A stretch of DNA of 64,000 bases, from NCBI GenBank assembly GCA_963565915.1, contig OY751496.1:310001-374000 (forward strand), read 5' to 3'. How positions within the stretch are numbered: the first letter of the stretch is position 1; each line of letters starts with the position of its first letter. Positions 43,456 through 54,710 of the stretch are shown here, in pieces. Under the pieces are notes generated by a model, which was not told the origin of the DNA, made no database searches, and was given only the letters and a program-made list of their open reading frames with translations. A program made the translations under genes and the position numbers. The stretch is from Entoloma clypeatum (taxonomy: Eukaryota; Basidiomycota; Agaricomycetes; Agaricales; Entolomataceae).

Positions 43456-46034
43456 TCAAAGGATGACCAGTTGGAGGTTCAGAGTATGGCATATTCGGCG
43501 AACACGAAGATACAGTATCAGGGGCATGCACGGAGGCGTGAAGAGAGGAACGGACGAAGATGGCACCCCCATTGAGGAACTGGGATCCGCAGAGATAGTA
43601 GCACCTGCCGATGGAAGTGCAATGGAAATTGAACATGGTGGGGTGTTCTCGTCATTCTCTTGACAATTTTGAGGGGCTGGTGGGAATGAGTGCTGTTTCG
43701 CTGGACATCTACTGTTTGAACCTGGATAGAGAGATTTCGTTAGAGCGAGTAAATGATTAGAGTGAGTCGATATACTGATGTGATTGGGGGAACCACATTT
43801 CGAACAGTGTTTCTGACCTGCGGAGTGTTCGGGCACTTTTGGAGCATCCTCGGGTGAAGGCAAGAGGAAATGTGTATGGAGAAGCACCAAGAGAGACGCC
43901 CCAAGTTCTTCAATCCAACCATCCTTGTGAGTCCAGCCTGTTTCCTTCATGATTTTGGATACGGCGGTAATCTTGAATGCTTGCACACATGCGACGAGCC
44001 ACTCAACAACCTCATTGGGTATCAGAAGCTTTGCACCCAAGGTCTCCACAATACTCTCCCTGAACATGGCCAAGGCATGCTTCTCACGCCAGCCAAACAG
44101 CGCCTGAGGGAGGTCCCTGCAAGTCGAAGTCATGTCAAACGGCTTGACGTGTGATTTGCTTGCGGTTTTTGCAGGCAGCGTAGTGTGGGTTGTGTTGACC
44201 TTGAAGAAGTCTGAATTGGGGTTGCAAAGGTCACAGCAAATGAGTGCAGTCGATGGGGCGCAACGCTGGCAGCCGTTGGGACTCGCAGGATCACAAAGGT
44301 TGTGGTCATTGGGAGCTAATAAGGCGTGACGCCGCGTGAGAAGCGGCGGTTATAGTATGGATTTTGATAGACACATCTTTTCTGCAATCATTCCCGAAGT
44401 ACTCGTTGATAACACGCATCAACAAGAAACGTGAAGGTTCACATTGATGAAGTTTTTCATTGGGGTCCCAGGGCCAGCAACCAGATCCTGCTCCTTACCC
44501 TTTCATTGTAAGTTGCTCCTGCCCTTTTGATATTCCAATTGTCGCTCATTCAGCCACTCAGCCTCCTTCGCTTCACATGTTTGTTCTTCAGGAATGCTGC
44601 CATCTGGAACGGGGATGTCAACTTTGTTGGGTGTGGTAGTTTTACCAGTAACTGTGTTGGTGTCCCAATTGACAGGAGCTGTTTGATTGGCGAGCAGTGC
44701 GGGTCATTTGGGTGGCGGTAAAGTTGAATCATCTGTGGCTTTTCTTTTTTTCCCTGTTCCTATTCTCTCCTTGACCTTCTGCTTCTTTTTCGCAGCATGC
44801 TCTGCCTTGAGTGCCTGCTCTTCCTCAACATTCTTCTTTTCAACAAAAAGTATCGCCGTTGCATCGATTCTAGCGCCGCGCGCTCCATGTCCAAAGCGCT
44901 GCCAAAGCGTACAAAGATTACAGGTTGCCTTATATTGAATGACAATCCGGATGTCTGGTATGTCCATCCCCTATTGAGCACAAGTAAGTAAATATTCTAA
45001 ATGTATGAGTTTGCAACTCACCATGCCGAACACATCTGTACAAAGGAATCCCCATGCGTCACTCTTCTTCAAATGCTCTACCATCTCAAGTTGATAGGCT
45101 TGCATCATCGTCGAATGGAAGTACACAATCTTATCGTGTAGAGAAGGAGGTAAGCATGTCTGAAGTCTCTCCCAGGCTTCTTCGGTATCTTTAATCTTAT
45201 TGAAAAAAAATTAGGAACTTCAGCGGGGGACAGTCGCCAACTGTGAATCCATCTGGTATGAGAAAGTTTAGATCCTTGAAACTGTTTGCTGGAGATGCCA
45301 TTGTGCGGACTGCTAAATGGATGTCAGGGTTGTCATTGGATCAAAGGAGGTGATGTGTGTTATCCGGACACAGGTGAAGAATATCAGCAATGTCGTGGAT
45401 CATGTAGTCAGGGAGGGTGGCAGACGCAACGTAGAATGGAATTCTCATTGCCACTATATGACGTAAATCCCCAAGGCATAGGTACTCATTTCAAAAGGCG
45501 CCCCAATCCTTCACACAATGCCCTTCGTCAAAGATGATGTTTAAAACGTGCTTCGTGAATACCGCTTGTTTCCACCATCTTTCAATTGTGTGTTTTGACA
45601 TCATGAGTTCGGGGTTGACAATGCCAACACAATATTTCCTGTTCTTGATATCCTAATAACAGTAAGTCAACGTGTTTCTCAGAAAATAACACCTAACTCA
45701 CTTTAAAGGTCTCTTTGTTGGCATTCTCGGCACTACAGTAACAGCAATTGCTGGCAGTCCCGCATCCTCAAGAATGTCCTCATTCTGCTTTCCCAGGATA
45801 TTCAATGGCGTAACCACAAATGTCATCTTATCCTTTCCATCCACAAGGGCCATTAAAAGGGGCATCCAGAAGGAGAGGGTCTTCCCTGTCCCTGTTGGTG
45901 CACACGCGACCACGTCTCGTCCTGCATACAGGTTCAGCGCAACCTGGATTTGGAACCAGCATGCGCATTTTCCAAATTTGGCCTGGACCCGCTCGCAAAT
46001 TGTTTTGGCATTCCACTTCGTCAGTTGGGACATG
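43456..46034 (-). pseudogene. RecQ-like superfamily II helicase of the AcademH element, broken
   Basis: Read on the minus strand it starts MSQLTKWNAKTICERVQAKF. Motifs in order: Q-type WFQIQVALNLYAGRDVV, Walker A APTGTGKT, TFVVTPLNIL, the DEAH-type box as FDEGHC, SATLP, then FFNKIKDTEEAWERLQ, GMDIPDIRIVIQ and motif VI as LWQRFGHGARG. The C-terminal part (43456-44133) has DLPQALFGWREKHALAMFRE and a Cys pair. Stops such as the one at 45488-45490 (probably CGA to TGA) and frame changes show decay. It is convergent with the transposase; both are enclosed by the same terminal repeats. The unwinding role is known for the family only. Confidence 0.85.
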
Positions 46035-46077
46035 CTTAAAAAAGCTTTGATGATATCCCTAAGAGTAGAAAACGAGG

Positions 46078-46315
46078 TGATGTGATGTTGAATCAAATGA
46101 CTATTTTATTAAGTTACGTGAGGGAAAGAATAAGCCATATGACAGGTTTACCATGTTGTTGCAGAGGTTTGCATTGTTCTCCGTGATGTCCAAAAGTCAT
46201 GTGATTGACAAGCCGCTCATGGGGGAGGTTGGATGTTCAGTTTTGTTTGTACGCGTAAATATTTGGATGAACAAATAAATTAGTCATACTCGGATAAGAT
46301 ATCGCGCATCCTTCC
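46078..46315 (-). repeat. right terminal inverted repeat of the AcademH-like element
   Basis: It mirrors 40086-40335. It is interrupted at ATCCTTCC by a small hAT element; the outer 27 bp are at 47117-47143. Confidence 0.9.
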
Positions 46316-47108
46316 CAAGGGGGTGTCGGAACGCGATCCTGGCAACACACATGGGTGGGGGGGGGGTCCTCGGGGGTGAAAAAAAAAAGTCCGACACCCA
46401 GATTAATTGGCCGAAAACGGCAGTCAGGATGCCCAGCAACACACAAGTTTCTTTCTGGCATCTCCCCCCGTCTCCGCACCCTGAGCCTCGCGTTCGAAGG
46501 CCCCCTGCAGGCCTGCGGCTCCATCTCGACCTTCCTCGATGCCCTCCCGGGCTCTCCTCCTTCTCAACAACCACACCAAGACGCTGGCACGCTGCGGGAC
46601 TGCGTATCCAGCCCGCGCTCCCTTGTCATTCCCGTTCCCGTTCCCACTGTTCCCATTGCCAACTCCGTTGACACCCTCACCCTCACCCTCACTGCCCCCG
46701 ACCACCTCCGACCACCTCCACGCTCTCCGCCGCCCGCGCGTACATCTGCGGCTTCAAACACACATCAACGGTGCTTGCCCTCCTGCACGCCCTTGTCGCT
46801 GCCCGACCTCCAAGAGGCGCTGTGCGCCCTGAGCCTCTTGGCGCATGGGAAGAAGAACTCAGAGCCGCTGCGGCGGCTGCGGGCAGAGGTATGGGTGCGG
46901 TGCCTCGCGCCGGCGCTCGTCAATTTTGTAATTGAGCAAGAGGGCCACGTATTTCCTTTATTTTATCTCATGTTTTTCACAGAAATATATATGTTTGTGG
47001 GCATAACATACTATATTAGGAAGGAGGGGGTGGGGGGGGGGGGGTCTAGCAAGGCCGAAAAAAAAAGTCCGACGTGTGTTGCTGTAGTCGCGTTCCGACA
47101 CCCCCTTG
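46316..47108. mobile_element. small nonautonomous hAT element, 793 bp, GC-rich cargo
   Basis: A perfect 21-bp inverted repeat (beginning CAAGGGGGTGTC, 46316-46336 and 47088-47108) is flanked by an exact 8-bp duplication ATCCTTCC (46308-46315 and 47109-47116), which fits hAT insertion. No transposase is present. Next to each end is a G-run followed by GAAAAAAAAAGTCCGAC, in direct orientation. The middle is GC-rich and open on the plus strand (for example TLSLAFEGPLQACGSISTFL and YICGFKHTSTVLALLHALVA in two frames), which looks like captured host coding sequence. The source gene was not recognised. Confidence 0.85.
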
Positions 47109-47409
47109 ATCCTTCCTCCCCCTCGAGCGGATGGTTCAGGAGCTTGGATTTCGACTAGGGTTGCCGCCTCACCATTGCTGACAACGCAATCCATCATTAC
47201 CAATTTGGGCCATCGGGGACTTATATTCTAGGCCCGCCCTAGATATTGTTTTGTTTTCAACCGCCTATAGTTTCGCATTTAGCTGTAAAGGCGGCTCATT
47301 CGCCATCTCATCGCGGAGTCAGAATCTTCAACGCCTCTTGACCCTATTACTACCGAGGGATCGGGCTCAACACGCTCTCTGGCATAACCCCTTTCCTCCA
47401 AGCCGCCCA

Positions 47410-48714
47410 ATGACATTCGGTGAGTAAATCACACAATCCACAATCGATCGTCTTATGCCTCCAAGGTTCCGCCCTCAAATCTTTACTCTGGTTCCCATTA
47501 GACAAGCGTGGATACCCTCTGACAGACAATCAACGGAAAACGCTTGCGTCAGAGAAGGACGACAACTTCCGCTGGCTTGCGAAGCTGTTCGGGACGTCTT
47601 CAGGCTACAAACTTGGGGATGTCGACTCTGTAGCAGAGGATGTTAGTAAGGAAGTCCCCGAATACGGCGAGTCCCACCCAATTTTCCTTGGTCATGTTCT
47701 GAAAGAGGAGAGGCGCTATAATCTCGTCTGACGTTGTTCAGGCCAGTTCTCCGAAGTCATCTACAGTGCCGTTCCCGTTCACACGCTTATCGAAAACTTT
47801 GACGTGTTACATCAAGTAGGCTATCCGCTGGAGCATTACGATGCCCTTGGCGATTGCGAACTGATCGGTAGCGTTCGAGGGACCATTGGTGACCTTCCTG
47901 CATTGGTACTCTTTCGACCGCGCGCACGCCGGCTTGTCGTATCCATCTCCGGTACAGCATCACTTCTGCACGCTCTTTACGACCTGCGGATAACGAAGAC
48001 GGCTCACCCATCTGGGCGAGGCGCCGTTCACTCTGGATTCTGGGCCCTTTATCTTGGCCTCAAAGATCAGCTGATGGAGCAAATCTGGCACGCCATTGAG
48101 GAACGCCACCCGGTTGGACTGATTCTCACTGGACATAGCATGGGCGGTTGCCTGGCCTACCTGCTCCTGCTAGATTTCCTTGCTGCAACACTTCAAGAAT
48201 GCTCAGTACCCTCGGCGTTGACATTGCACATAGTCGTTTTTGGTGCCCCAAGAGCGGGAGATGCAGAGCTCGTCGATTATTTCCACTCTCTGGTCCAACA
48301 ATATCGTGATAAGTTCAAGCTTGATGTCACAGAGTATTCAGTCCAAGGCTACAACGATGGTATGTGTTTACGGCTTATATCCAGTAATCAGGCGAATTCT
48401 AAAAGCTCTTCTTCCCTCGTCAAGGAATCCCAGCTTTCCCACCCCCAATAATGGGATTTCATCATTTCTGCAGGGCACCGCTTTTCACTGGCGGTGGCAA
48501 GCTCTATCGAACACCTGCCAGTAATCAAAGCCAAGTTATGTTCTATCCACCCCAAGACACAATGCAGCTGTTCCCGATGGGTGGTCACAACTACTACAAC
48601 AGTCGGGATCTGGAGTCATTCCGACGAAGAACAGCTTGGTTGGCCGAGGCAAAAATAGAGACGCCGGACTGGAGATCCAGGTATGAAGCTGCGAAATCAA
48701 AGCACTCTGAGTAG
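47410..48714 (+). CDS. class 3 lipase-like alpha/beta hydrolase, four exons
   Basis: Exons 47410-47419, 47476?-47666, 47742-48359 and 48425-48714 join in frame (the start of exon 2 follows the ctccaag acceptor near 47465). The product starts MTFGSALKSLLWFPLDKRG and has the lipase core: RARRLVVSISGT, the nucleophile elbow GHSMGG (Ser in GLILTGHSMGGCLAYL), VVFGAPRAGD, then YNDGIPAFPPPIMGFHHF and the candidate His region MGGHNYYNSRD. The second intron (47667-47741) needs a GC donor (g|gcgagt) to hold the frame. No signal peptide is evident, so an intracellular lipase is likely. The gene starts 270 bp from the transposon nest. Confidence 0.85.
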
Positions 48715-49294
48715 TAGTTACTATTGGCAAAGGAGGCGTGGCGTTTTGCCTTGAAATCTTGCAGACATGATAGTACTCAATCTATTCCTTGCTTATCTGC
48801 GTGGCTCCCTTGATCAACGTACAGCGCTCGTGTTGATCCAGACTCTATAGTCATCACAGCTGCTCATGACACGGTCAAGGCACGCAACAGTGGACATGGA
48901 TAGAGGGTTTGCGGGGAAGTGACAGAGCATAGGACTCACTAGGCAAGTAGTATTGTACGTTGGATGTCCACGATCTGTTTCTTGGCGAGTCCAGTTGAAC
49001 CACGGACCGGCTTCCCAAATCTCTAGTCAAACGTGTGAACGAACGGACTCTTATGTTCTAGGCCAACTATATTAAAAACACTGTAATGTCGATGCAGCAA
49101 CACTCAATTTCATACCTACCGCTCAGAAAAAACCAATGAGAAAAGCAATATACAGGCACGCATCAACTCAGTTCTCAAGTTCAGAACTTGAGATTTGAAG
49201 CTTACGTAAAATAACTTTGGTGTAAGTATCCAGAGCCGTACCCGCGTTGGGAGCCCTTGTTGTACCCTTCTCCCTTTGAACACCATAGTACTCA
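48715..49294. other. intergenic, upstream of the methyltransferase gene
   Basis: I see no coding pattern. It should contain the promoter of the next gene. Confidence 0.45.
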
Positions 49295-51764
49295 ATGTAA
49301 GTCATAAGCTGATTGTGCACGGCTTTGACTTCAATTCTTGAAGGTTATCGGAAAGTTCTGAATCTGAGCAAGAAGATGAAGTCGTATCCGAAATACCATC
49401 GCCGGGGCAGCTTTGGCGGCGTTCGGAATCGCCTGAAGAATCCTTCAGCGATGCAGAGGGCGCAGATGCAGATGGAAAGTGGCCGGTGCAGATCATTGGA
49501 GAGGAGGTCGATGGGGAGGGAGAAATTAGGTGTGTCTCTACGTATGTCCTTCAAGTCTGACACTTATCAATGTGATCTTAGATATGAGGCGCGCTGGGAG
49601 AACTGGTCGCGGCCGGATGGCAGCAATATAACCTGGAACAACGACTTACTGGACCCTGGGGATATCAGGATCTGGGAAAGCTCGCAAAGGAAGAAGAGGA
49701 ACGCGCTCGCAAAAGAGTCGCAAGACATCACGATATGGGCCTCTCTCGACATCCACAATTTCGAGACGCGGCTGCGTGCTCAGGCGTACGAGGAGAAGCT
49801 GCGTGTCAGAAAGAGGAGCCCCCTCAATCTGAGGGAGCGGATGGAGAAGCTTTTGGCTGAGAAGAGAGCCGGGATGGAGGTCGATTCCCCGCCTGGGTCA
49901 CCTGCGGGTTCACCTCAACCTGCCAGATCCAAGAGAAACCTCTCCCCTGATGTTCAGACACCCGTAGCCTCTCCTTCAAAACCACAACGTTCGGATACTC
50001 CCGTCTCCTACAACCCGCCCTCTGCAAAACGTCCCAGGACGAATACGGGGTTCGTCCAGCCCGTGGCGTCCAGCTCAAGGGCGCCACCAGACCCCGCATC
50101 CGTCTCATCGAGTACAAGGTCCCGGGCGCGTGCCCTAGACTCCCCTGTTTCGTCATCGCAGCGGTCCTCGACTCTGTTTAGCACTGGAAGAGCATCCTCG
50201 ATTACTTCAATCTCCACGTTGAGTCCCGCAGCCCCCAAAGGCAAAGGCAAAGGCAAGGCGAGGGAAGTTTCGGGCCTGCACTCCCCGATGGCCGCCGCCC
50301 AGTCTGGGATGCGCGTATTGCGATCATTGCCATCCCGAAGTCGGACTCCTGTTTCCAGGCTTTCTAGGTGAGGACAGCTTAGTCGAATCCTTCCCCTTTC
50401 TTACTGAATAAAGGCCACTGAAGGCGTGAAGCGTTAGAGCGGGATTGGGCCATTGCAACCCAGTCTTGCCGTGCTGCAGGTGTTACGATTGTGAATGAAT
50501 TGGATGATGAGGAAGTTCCATCTCTCCCGCCCAACTTCCAGTATCTTGAATCGGGATACATCTAGTAAGTCCCTCTTTGATTCAGCTTTTCGTTAGGCTT
50601 ATTGTGGGTGAGTTCCAAGGGTGTCCCAGGAATCGTAGACGAAGACGTGTTCGTACGATGTGATTGTAATCACTGTGTTTCGCCCACGGATTGCAGTTGC
50701 CAAGAGCCTTCGGAATTGATTGATGAAGACGATAATAAACGATCTGCATATACCTCGGACGTAAGCTTCCAGAACCATTAGCAACTCTTACGCTTGTAAC
50801 GTTATCTCCACAGGGCCTCTTCGCGTTTATTGTCCCACCCGGTGTCGAGGTAATCGAATGTAACCGGGTACGTTCATGACAGCTATACCCTGGTCAGTTT
50901 TAAAGCAACTAGGGCTGGACAGTACTGTCAATGCGATCCTTATACTTGTCCGAACCGTGTCGCCCAGCAACCACGTGACATCCCGATTGAGATCTTCAAA
51001 ACCACCAATCGCGGATGGGGAGCTCGATCTCCCGTGGACATACAATGCGGAAAGGTGCTCGGCATGTTTGCTGGGTATGCAATTCTTCAACTTTGATTTT
51101 GTCTCTTGCTAATCATTAGCCTGGCAGGATTATACTGTTTGTTCAACCTGCAACGATGATAATTACGACCTGATTATTGAGTTAAACAGACGCCGGGAGT
51201 CATCGAGTGCAAGCCAATATTGCTTTGACCTCGACACCAATGAAGATCCCGATGCTGAAACATCAGTCGATGCTTATAGCGTTGATTCAAAGAAATGTGG
51301 TAGGTATCCTCGCAGTCCATTCCTCGATCGCCCTTGGGGGGCTGACATTCTCTCTGATAACGCAGGGAATTGGACACGCTTCGTCAAGTAAAAGTCAACT
51401 TCACCACTCAGCCTCCGCCCCTTGACTTACGTCGTAATTTTGCCTAGTCATTCTTGTGAACCCAATCTTATCATCTACCCGGTGGTTTACGATACCATTC
51501 CTGGAGTGAGTCCTCCCTCGCTCTTTTCCTTTTCCCTTCCGACCCCGGCTCATTCAAGGATTGACGTACCAGACAAACACGCCGTATCTTGCATTCGTTG
51601 CAAAAGAAAACATTCTTTCAGGAACAGAGCTCGTCTTGGATTACAATCCCGGCGCCGCTGAAGTCAAAACGAAGGGTAAAGGGAAGGGCAAGGTCACGAA
51701 GCCGCCTGGGGCGAGAGATTGCATGTGTGGGGCGGGTAGATGTCGTGGTTGGGTGAGTATATGA
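49295..51764 (+). CDS. H3K9 methyltransferase, Clr4/SUV39 type (chromo, pre-SET, SET, post-SET)
   Basis: This is a gene of about nine exons. The acidic N-terminus (LSESSESEQEDEVVSEIPSP) leads into a chromo-like segment (GEIRYEARWENWSRPDGSNITWNN). A long Ser/Pro-rich linker follows (to about 50360), then REALERDWAI, the pre-SET Cys cluster (VFVRCDCNHCVSPTDCSCQ), the SET core (PRDIPIEIFKTTNRGWGARS, YCFDLDTNE, FVNHSCEPN, GTELVLDYN) and post-SET CMCGAGRC. This order is that of Clr4/SUV39 enzymes, which methylate histone H3 Lys9 and silence transposons. The start is uncertain: the first coding exon ends ...AAT and the next begins GTTATCGG, so the ATG may be made by splicing across an intron at 49297-49343. 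An in-frame stop just upstream of exon 2 supports an intron there. The end is TGA at 51762-51764. Confidence 0.85.
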
Positions 51765-52048
51765 CTGGCGTTTCTGGTTCATGCTTTAACGATCTCCGTG
51801 GTTATATTAACCCATCTTGATTATCTTTTGTCGGGAGGGCATTTGTATAAATCTTTCGTTCATTGTAAATTGTTGGCGATTATAGACTATTCTTTGTTGG
51901 TTACTCATAACGGCGAACGTGAGCAGTGAGCAATGGAATACGTCCTACTAGTACATACCTGGTACTTTGTGTCACTCCACTGATCAAAATCTTGATCAGC
52001 TGCTCTTATAAATGCTCTACGGCTTGTCAACACCACCCTCTGACGGAA

Positions 52049-53659
52049 ATGTTGCAATACAACCAGCTGCCCTCTTCCGCCACCTTGCAACTAACGCCGT
52101 TCCAAGTCAAGATCCCCGATTCCAGCATTGAAGAATTGAAGCTTCTCTTAAAACTCACGAAACTCCCACCGGATACCTACGAGAACACGAGAGAAGATCA
52201 CAAATACGGTGTCTCCAATAAATGGATACGTGACGTGAAGGCTTACTGGGAAACCAAGTTCGACTGGTGAACGCGATATCTCATATTCTTGGTTCCAGAA
52301 CAAATGATCTAACTTGGTCTGTTCTTTTCAAGGCGCAAGAACGAAGCCACCATCAACTCCTTCCCCCATTACCTCGCTCCGATCCATGACTCTGCCTCCG
52401 GCCAAACCATCCAAATCCACTTTGTCGCTCTTTTTTCTCGCAAGCCCGATGCTGTCCCCGTCCTCCTCTTTCATGGTTGGCCGGGAAGCTTCCTTGAGTT
52501 CTTGCCGATGCTTGATATCCTGCGGAAGAAATACACTCCGGAGGACCTTCCGTATCACTTCGTCGTGCCGTCCTTGCCAGGTTACGCGTTCTCCGAACTT
52601 CCAAGCGGTGAGTATGTTCCCCTGAAGCACAAGCTGTTCTTTTATTTTCATCGGAAATAGGGCAAGATGTGACCGTTGAGGATGTGGGTCGGTGGATGAA
52701 TGACCTGGCGATTGGGCTTGGGTTCGGGGATGGCTATGTGCTGCAGGGGGGTGACGTTGGGAGTCGACTAGTAAGACTGATGGGGGTCTACCCCGGTTGT
52801 AAAGGTACGGAAATCTTTTTTTTCTGGATGCTTCCCCGTAACATTGACATCGACCACCTCATAAAGCTGTGCACCGTAAGTCAGCCATGGCAATGGTATC
52901 TAGTGATGTCGTTGATCTGAAACCGGCCCGCCCAGTGAACTACTGCTTCATGAACCAACCAGCCGGAGTCGATCCATCGTCTCTGTCTGAAGAAGACACT
53001 CAGGGTATCGAGCGATTCGCCAAGTTCAAGGCCTTTGGCAGCGCGTATGCTTTTGCACATGCAACAAGACCAGCGACGGCCGGTATCGTGCTCAGCAGCA
53101 GTCCAATCGCTCTTTTGGCCTGGTAAACAGCTGTTTCACTCCATTTGTCTCTCAACTGAAGATTGACTCGCCGCTAGGGTTGGCGAAAAGTTCTTGTCAT
53201 GGTCAGATGAAGACCCCTCTACCGACACCATCCTCGAATCAATCAGCCTTTATTGGTTCACAAACACGATCTCGCGCTCTCTGTATCCTTACCGCCAGGT
53301 ATGTCTCTGCCTCTTCTCCGATGGCGGGAAATCGATACCTCTGCACCCTGCAGTCCTGGGTACCCGGTGCCGTCAGCGCACACGAGGACCCTCGCTATCA
53401 TCTCCACAAGCCTTTAGGATACTCGCTCTTCCCAAAGGAAATATCGCCAATTCCAAAGGCCTGGGCGGCTACAACGGGACAGCTGGTGTGGTTCCGCAGG
53501 CATGAGAAGGTAAAACACAGCCATTCTCTCGGCATATCCTCAACCTTATCGTTTTTGTCTCGCTTTAAGGGGGGTCATTTTGCGGCGCTGGAGAGGCCGG
53601 AGGCGCTATTGAATGATTTGGAAGAGTTCATTGGGCAGGTCTGGATCGCACCTCGTTGA
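52049..53659 (+). CDS. epoxide hydrolase (EHN plus alpha/beta hydrolase)
   Basis: Microsomal-type epoxide hydrolases add water to epoxides through an Asp nucleophile. Exon 1 starts MLQYNQLPSS at 52049 with the EHN domain (LTPFQVKIPDSSIEELKLLL, WIRDVKAYWETKFDW). The core follows: oxyanion HGWPGSFLEFLP, the nucleophile Asp in QGGDVGSRLV, FAKFKAFGSAYAFAHATRPAT, WSDEDPSTDTILESI, and the catalytic His in KGGHFAALERPE. Exons are split by at least five short GT-AG introns (the first is 52267-52332), and all joins keep the frame. The usual GGDWGS reads GGDVGS, so the nucleophile is kept. The end is TGA at 53657-53659. No export signal is seen. Confidence 0.88.
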
Positions 53660-54392
53660 GAAAGAACCAGCCTGTTATTTTGCTGTATGAAAATCAGCCT
53701 CGTGTGCGTGCCATCATGTTTGTCACGACTCAGAGAAGCATGAGCCGCGGCGATCCTTCTCTACACGGGCGACTTTGAAGTCGATCGTCACCAAGGCCCC
53801 GTGTGTCGGCGCCAACCTCGTTCGTATCAAACAATTACCTTTGATCTTTTCACTGCATCGATGACAGGTCATTCTCCACTTGCACATTGAAAGGACATTA
53901 CTGATATCCCTACGAGAAGCATAAAGCGCAATGAGCCTTCTGCGCACTTGTGAAAGGACTGAAAGTTGATTGTCACTTGAACGTGGATTGCCACGGGCCT
54001 TGATCGAGATCAAGTTCGCCATCTATTAGCAATGCCTCATACTAGATATGTACACCGCGATCTGGTCCGGTGCATCTGTTTAGGATTTGAAAATTCCAAG
54101 CGTTCGACAACATTTCTCCCAATGCCTTTGCTTCCTCCCGAGTCATCCATTTCGCATCGCCTCACCAGCTCCTGTACGCCAGGCCCAACGACTCGCATCT
54201 GACGATGGGGGACCTGTCTGCGGCAGATGGTCTCATGGAAGAGGCGCCAAATTCTTGTGGGTGGCTCGTTTGGATTCGCGAAGCTCGGAAGCAAAACATG
54301 ACGTATGAGGAAAGGAGTTGGATACTGGGGAGCCCCACTAAGCGCGAAACGCTGGCTGGAAATGATGGAAGTCATGGACGATTGGTGGATGC
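53660..54392. other. region without recognised gene
   Basis: Short open frames on both strands (for example minus 53723-54022 and 54037-54375) show no known motif and no splice-supported extension. A gene here is possible but unsupported. Confidence 0.35.
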
Positions 54393-54710
54393 ATGCAAAG
54401 GGTGTCTTCCGAGATGTTTCCGCAGGGCTATGCTTGCATCACAGCGATACGGGGGAAGCCGTTGCTTTCAGGAAAAGGGTACACGTTGGACGACGAGTTC
54501 GAGGAGTCGAAGGGCAAGGTGTGGGATCTGTTGAGGAGACATGCTCGCCACAGGGCTTGGATAGTTCCGCCTGTCGAATGGTTCACTGCCGTTGTCAACA
54601 CCAGGAGGTTCACCCCGGTCTCTAGGATTTTCAGGAGACGAAATAACTGTGACGATGGCCTCGCTGTTTGGGACGCTCCCCGGGCCCGCGGCGTTCGCCT
54701 TTCGGTCTAA
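54393..54710 (+). CDS. hypothetical protein fragment
   Basis: A 105-codon frame (QRVSSEMFPQGYACITAIRG ... GKVWDLLRRHARHRAWIVPP ... DDGLAVWDAPRARGVRLSV) has a protein-like composition but no recognised domain. Overlapping frames at 54205-54534 and 54305-54625 are equally long, so the true frame is uncertain; it may be a broken gene. Confidence 0.3.
   Translation: MQRVSSEMFPQGYACITAIRGKPLLSGKGYTLDDEFEESKGKVWDLLRRHARHRAWIVPPVEWFTAVVNTRRFTPVSRIFRRRNNCDDGLAVWDAPRARGVRLSV

Larger units (their letters stand above)
23299..47143. mobile_element. AcademH-like DNA transposon (shell of the nest)
   Basis: The outermost inverted repeat is GCTCCTGAACCATCCGCTCG at 23299 and its reverse complement ending at 47143. 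The terminal repeats then continue, after removal of two hAT insertions, as GAGGAAGGATGCGCGATATC and about 230 bp more on each side (40086-40335 and 46078-46315). Between them lie a DUF6589-type transposase gene (+) and a RecQ-like helicase gene (-). Transposase plus a superfamily II helicase is the known content of AcademH transposons in fungi and animals. Without the insertions it is about 6.3 kb. No clear 3-4 bp target duplication could be assigned. Both genes are broken. Confidence 0.75.

Noticed and set aside
46316..47108. Element as part of the AcademH terminal repeat
   Set aside because: Its own 21-bp inverted repeat and the exact ATCCTTCC duplication show that it is a separate insertion.
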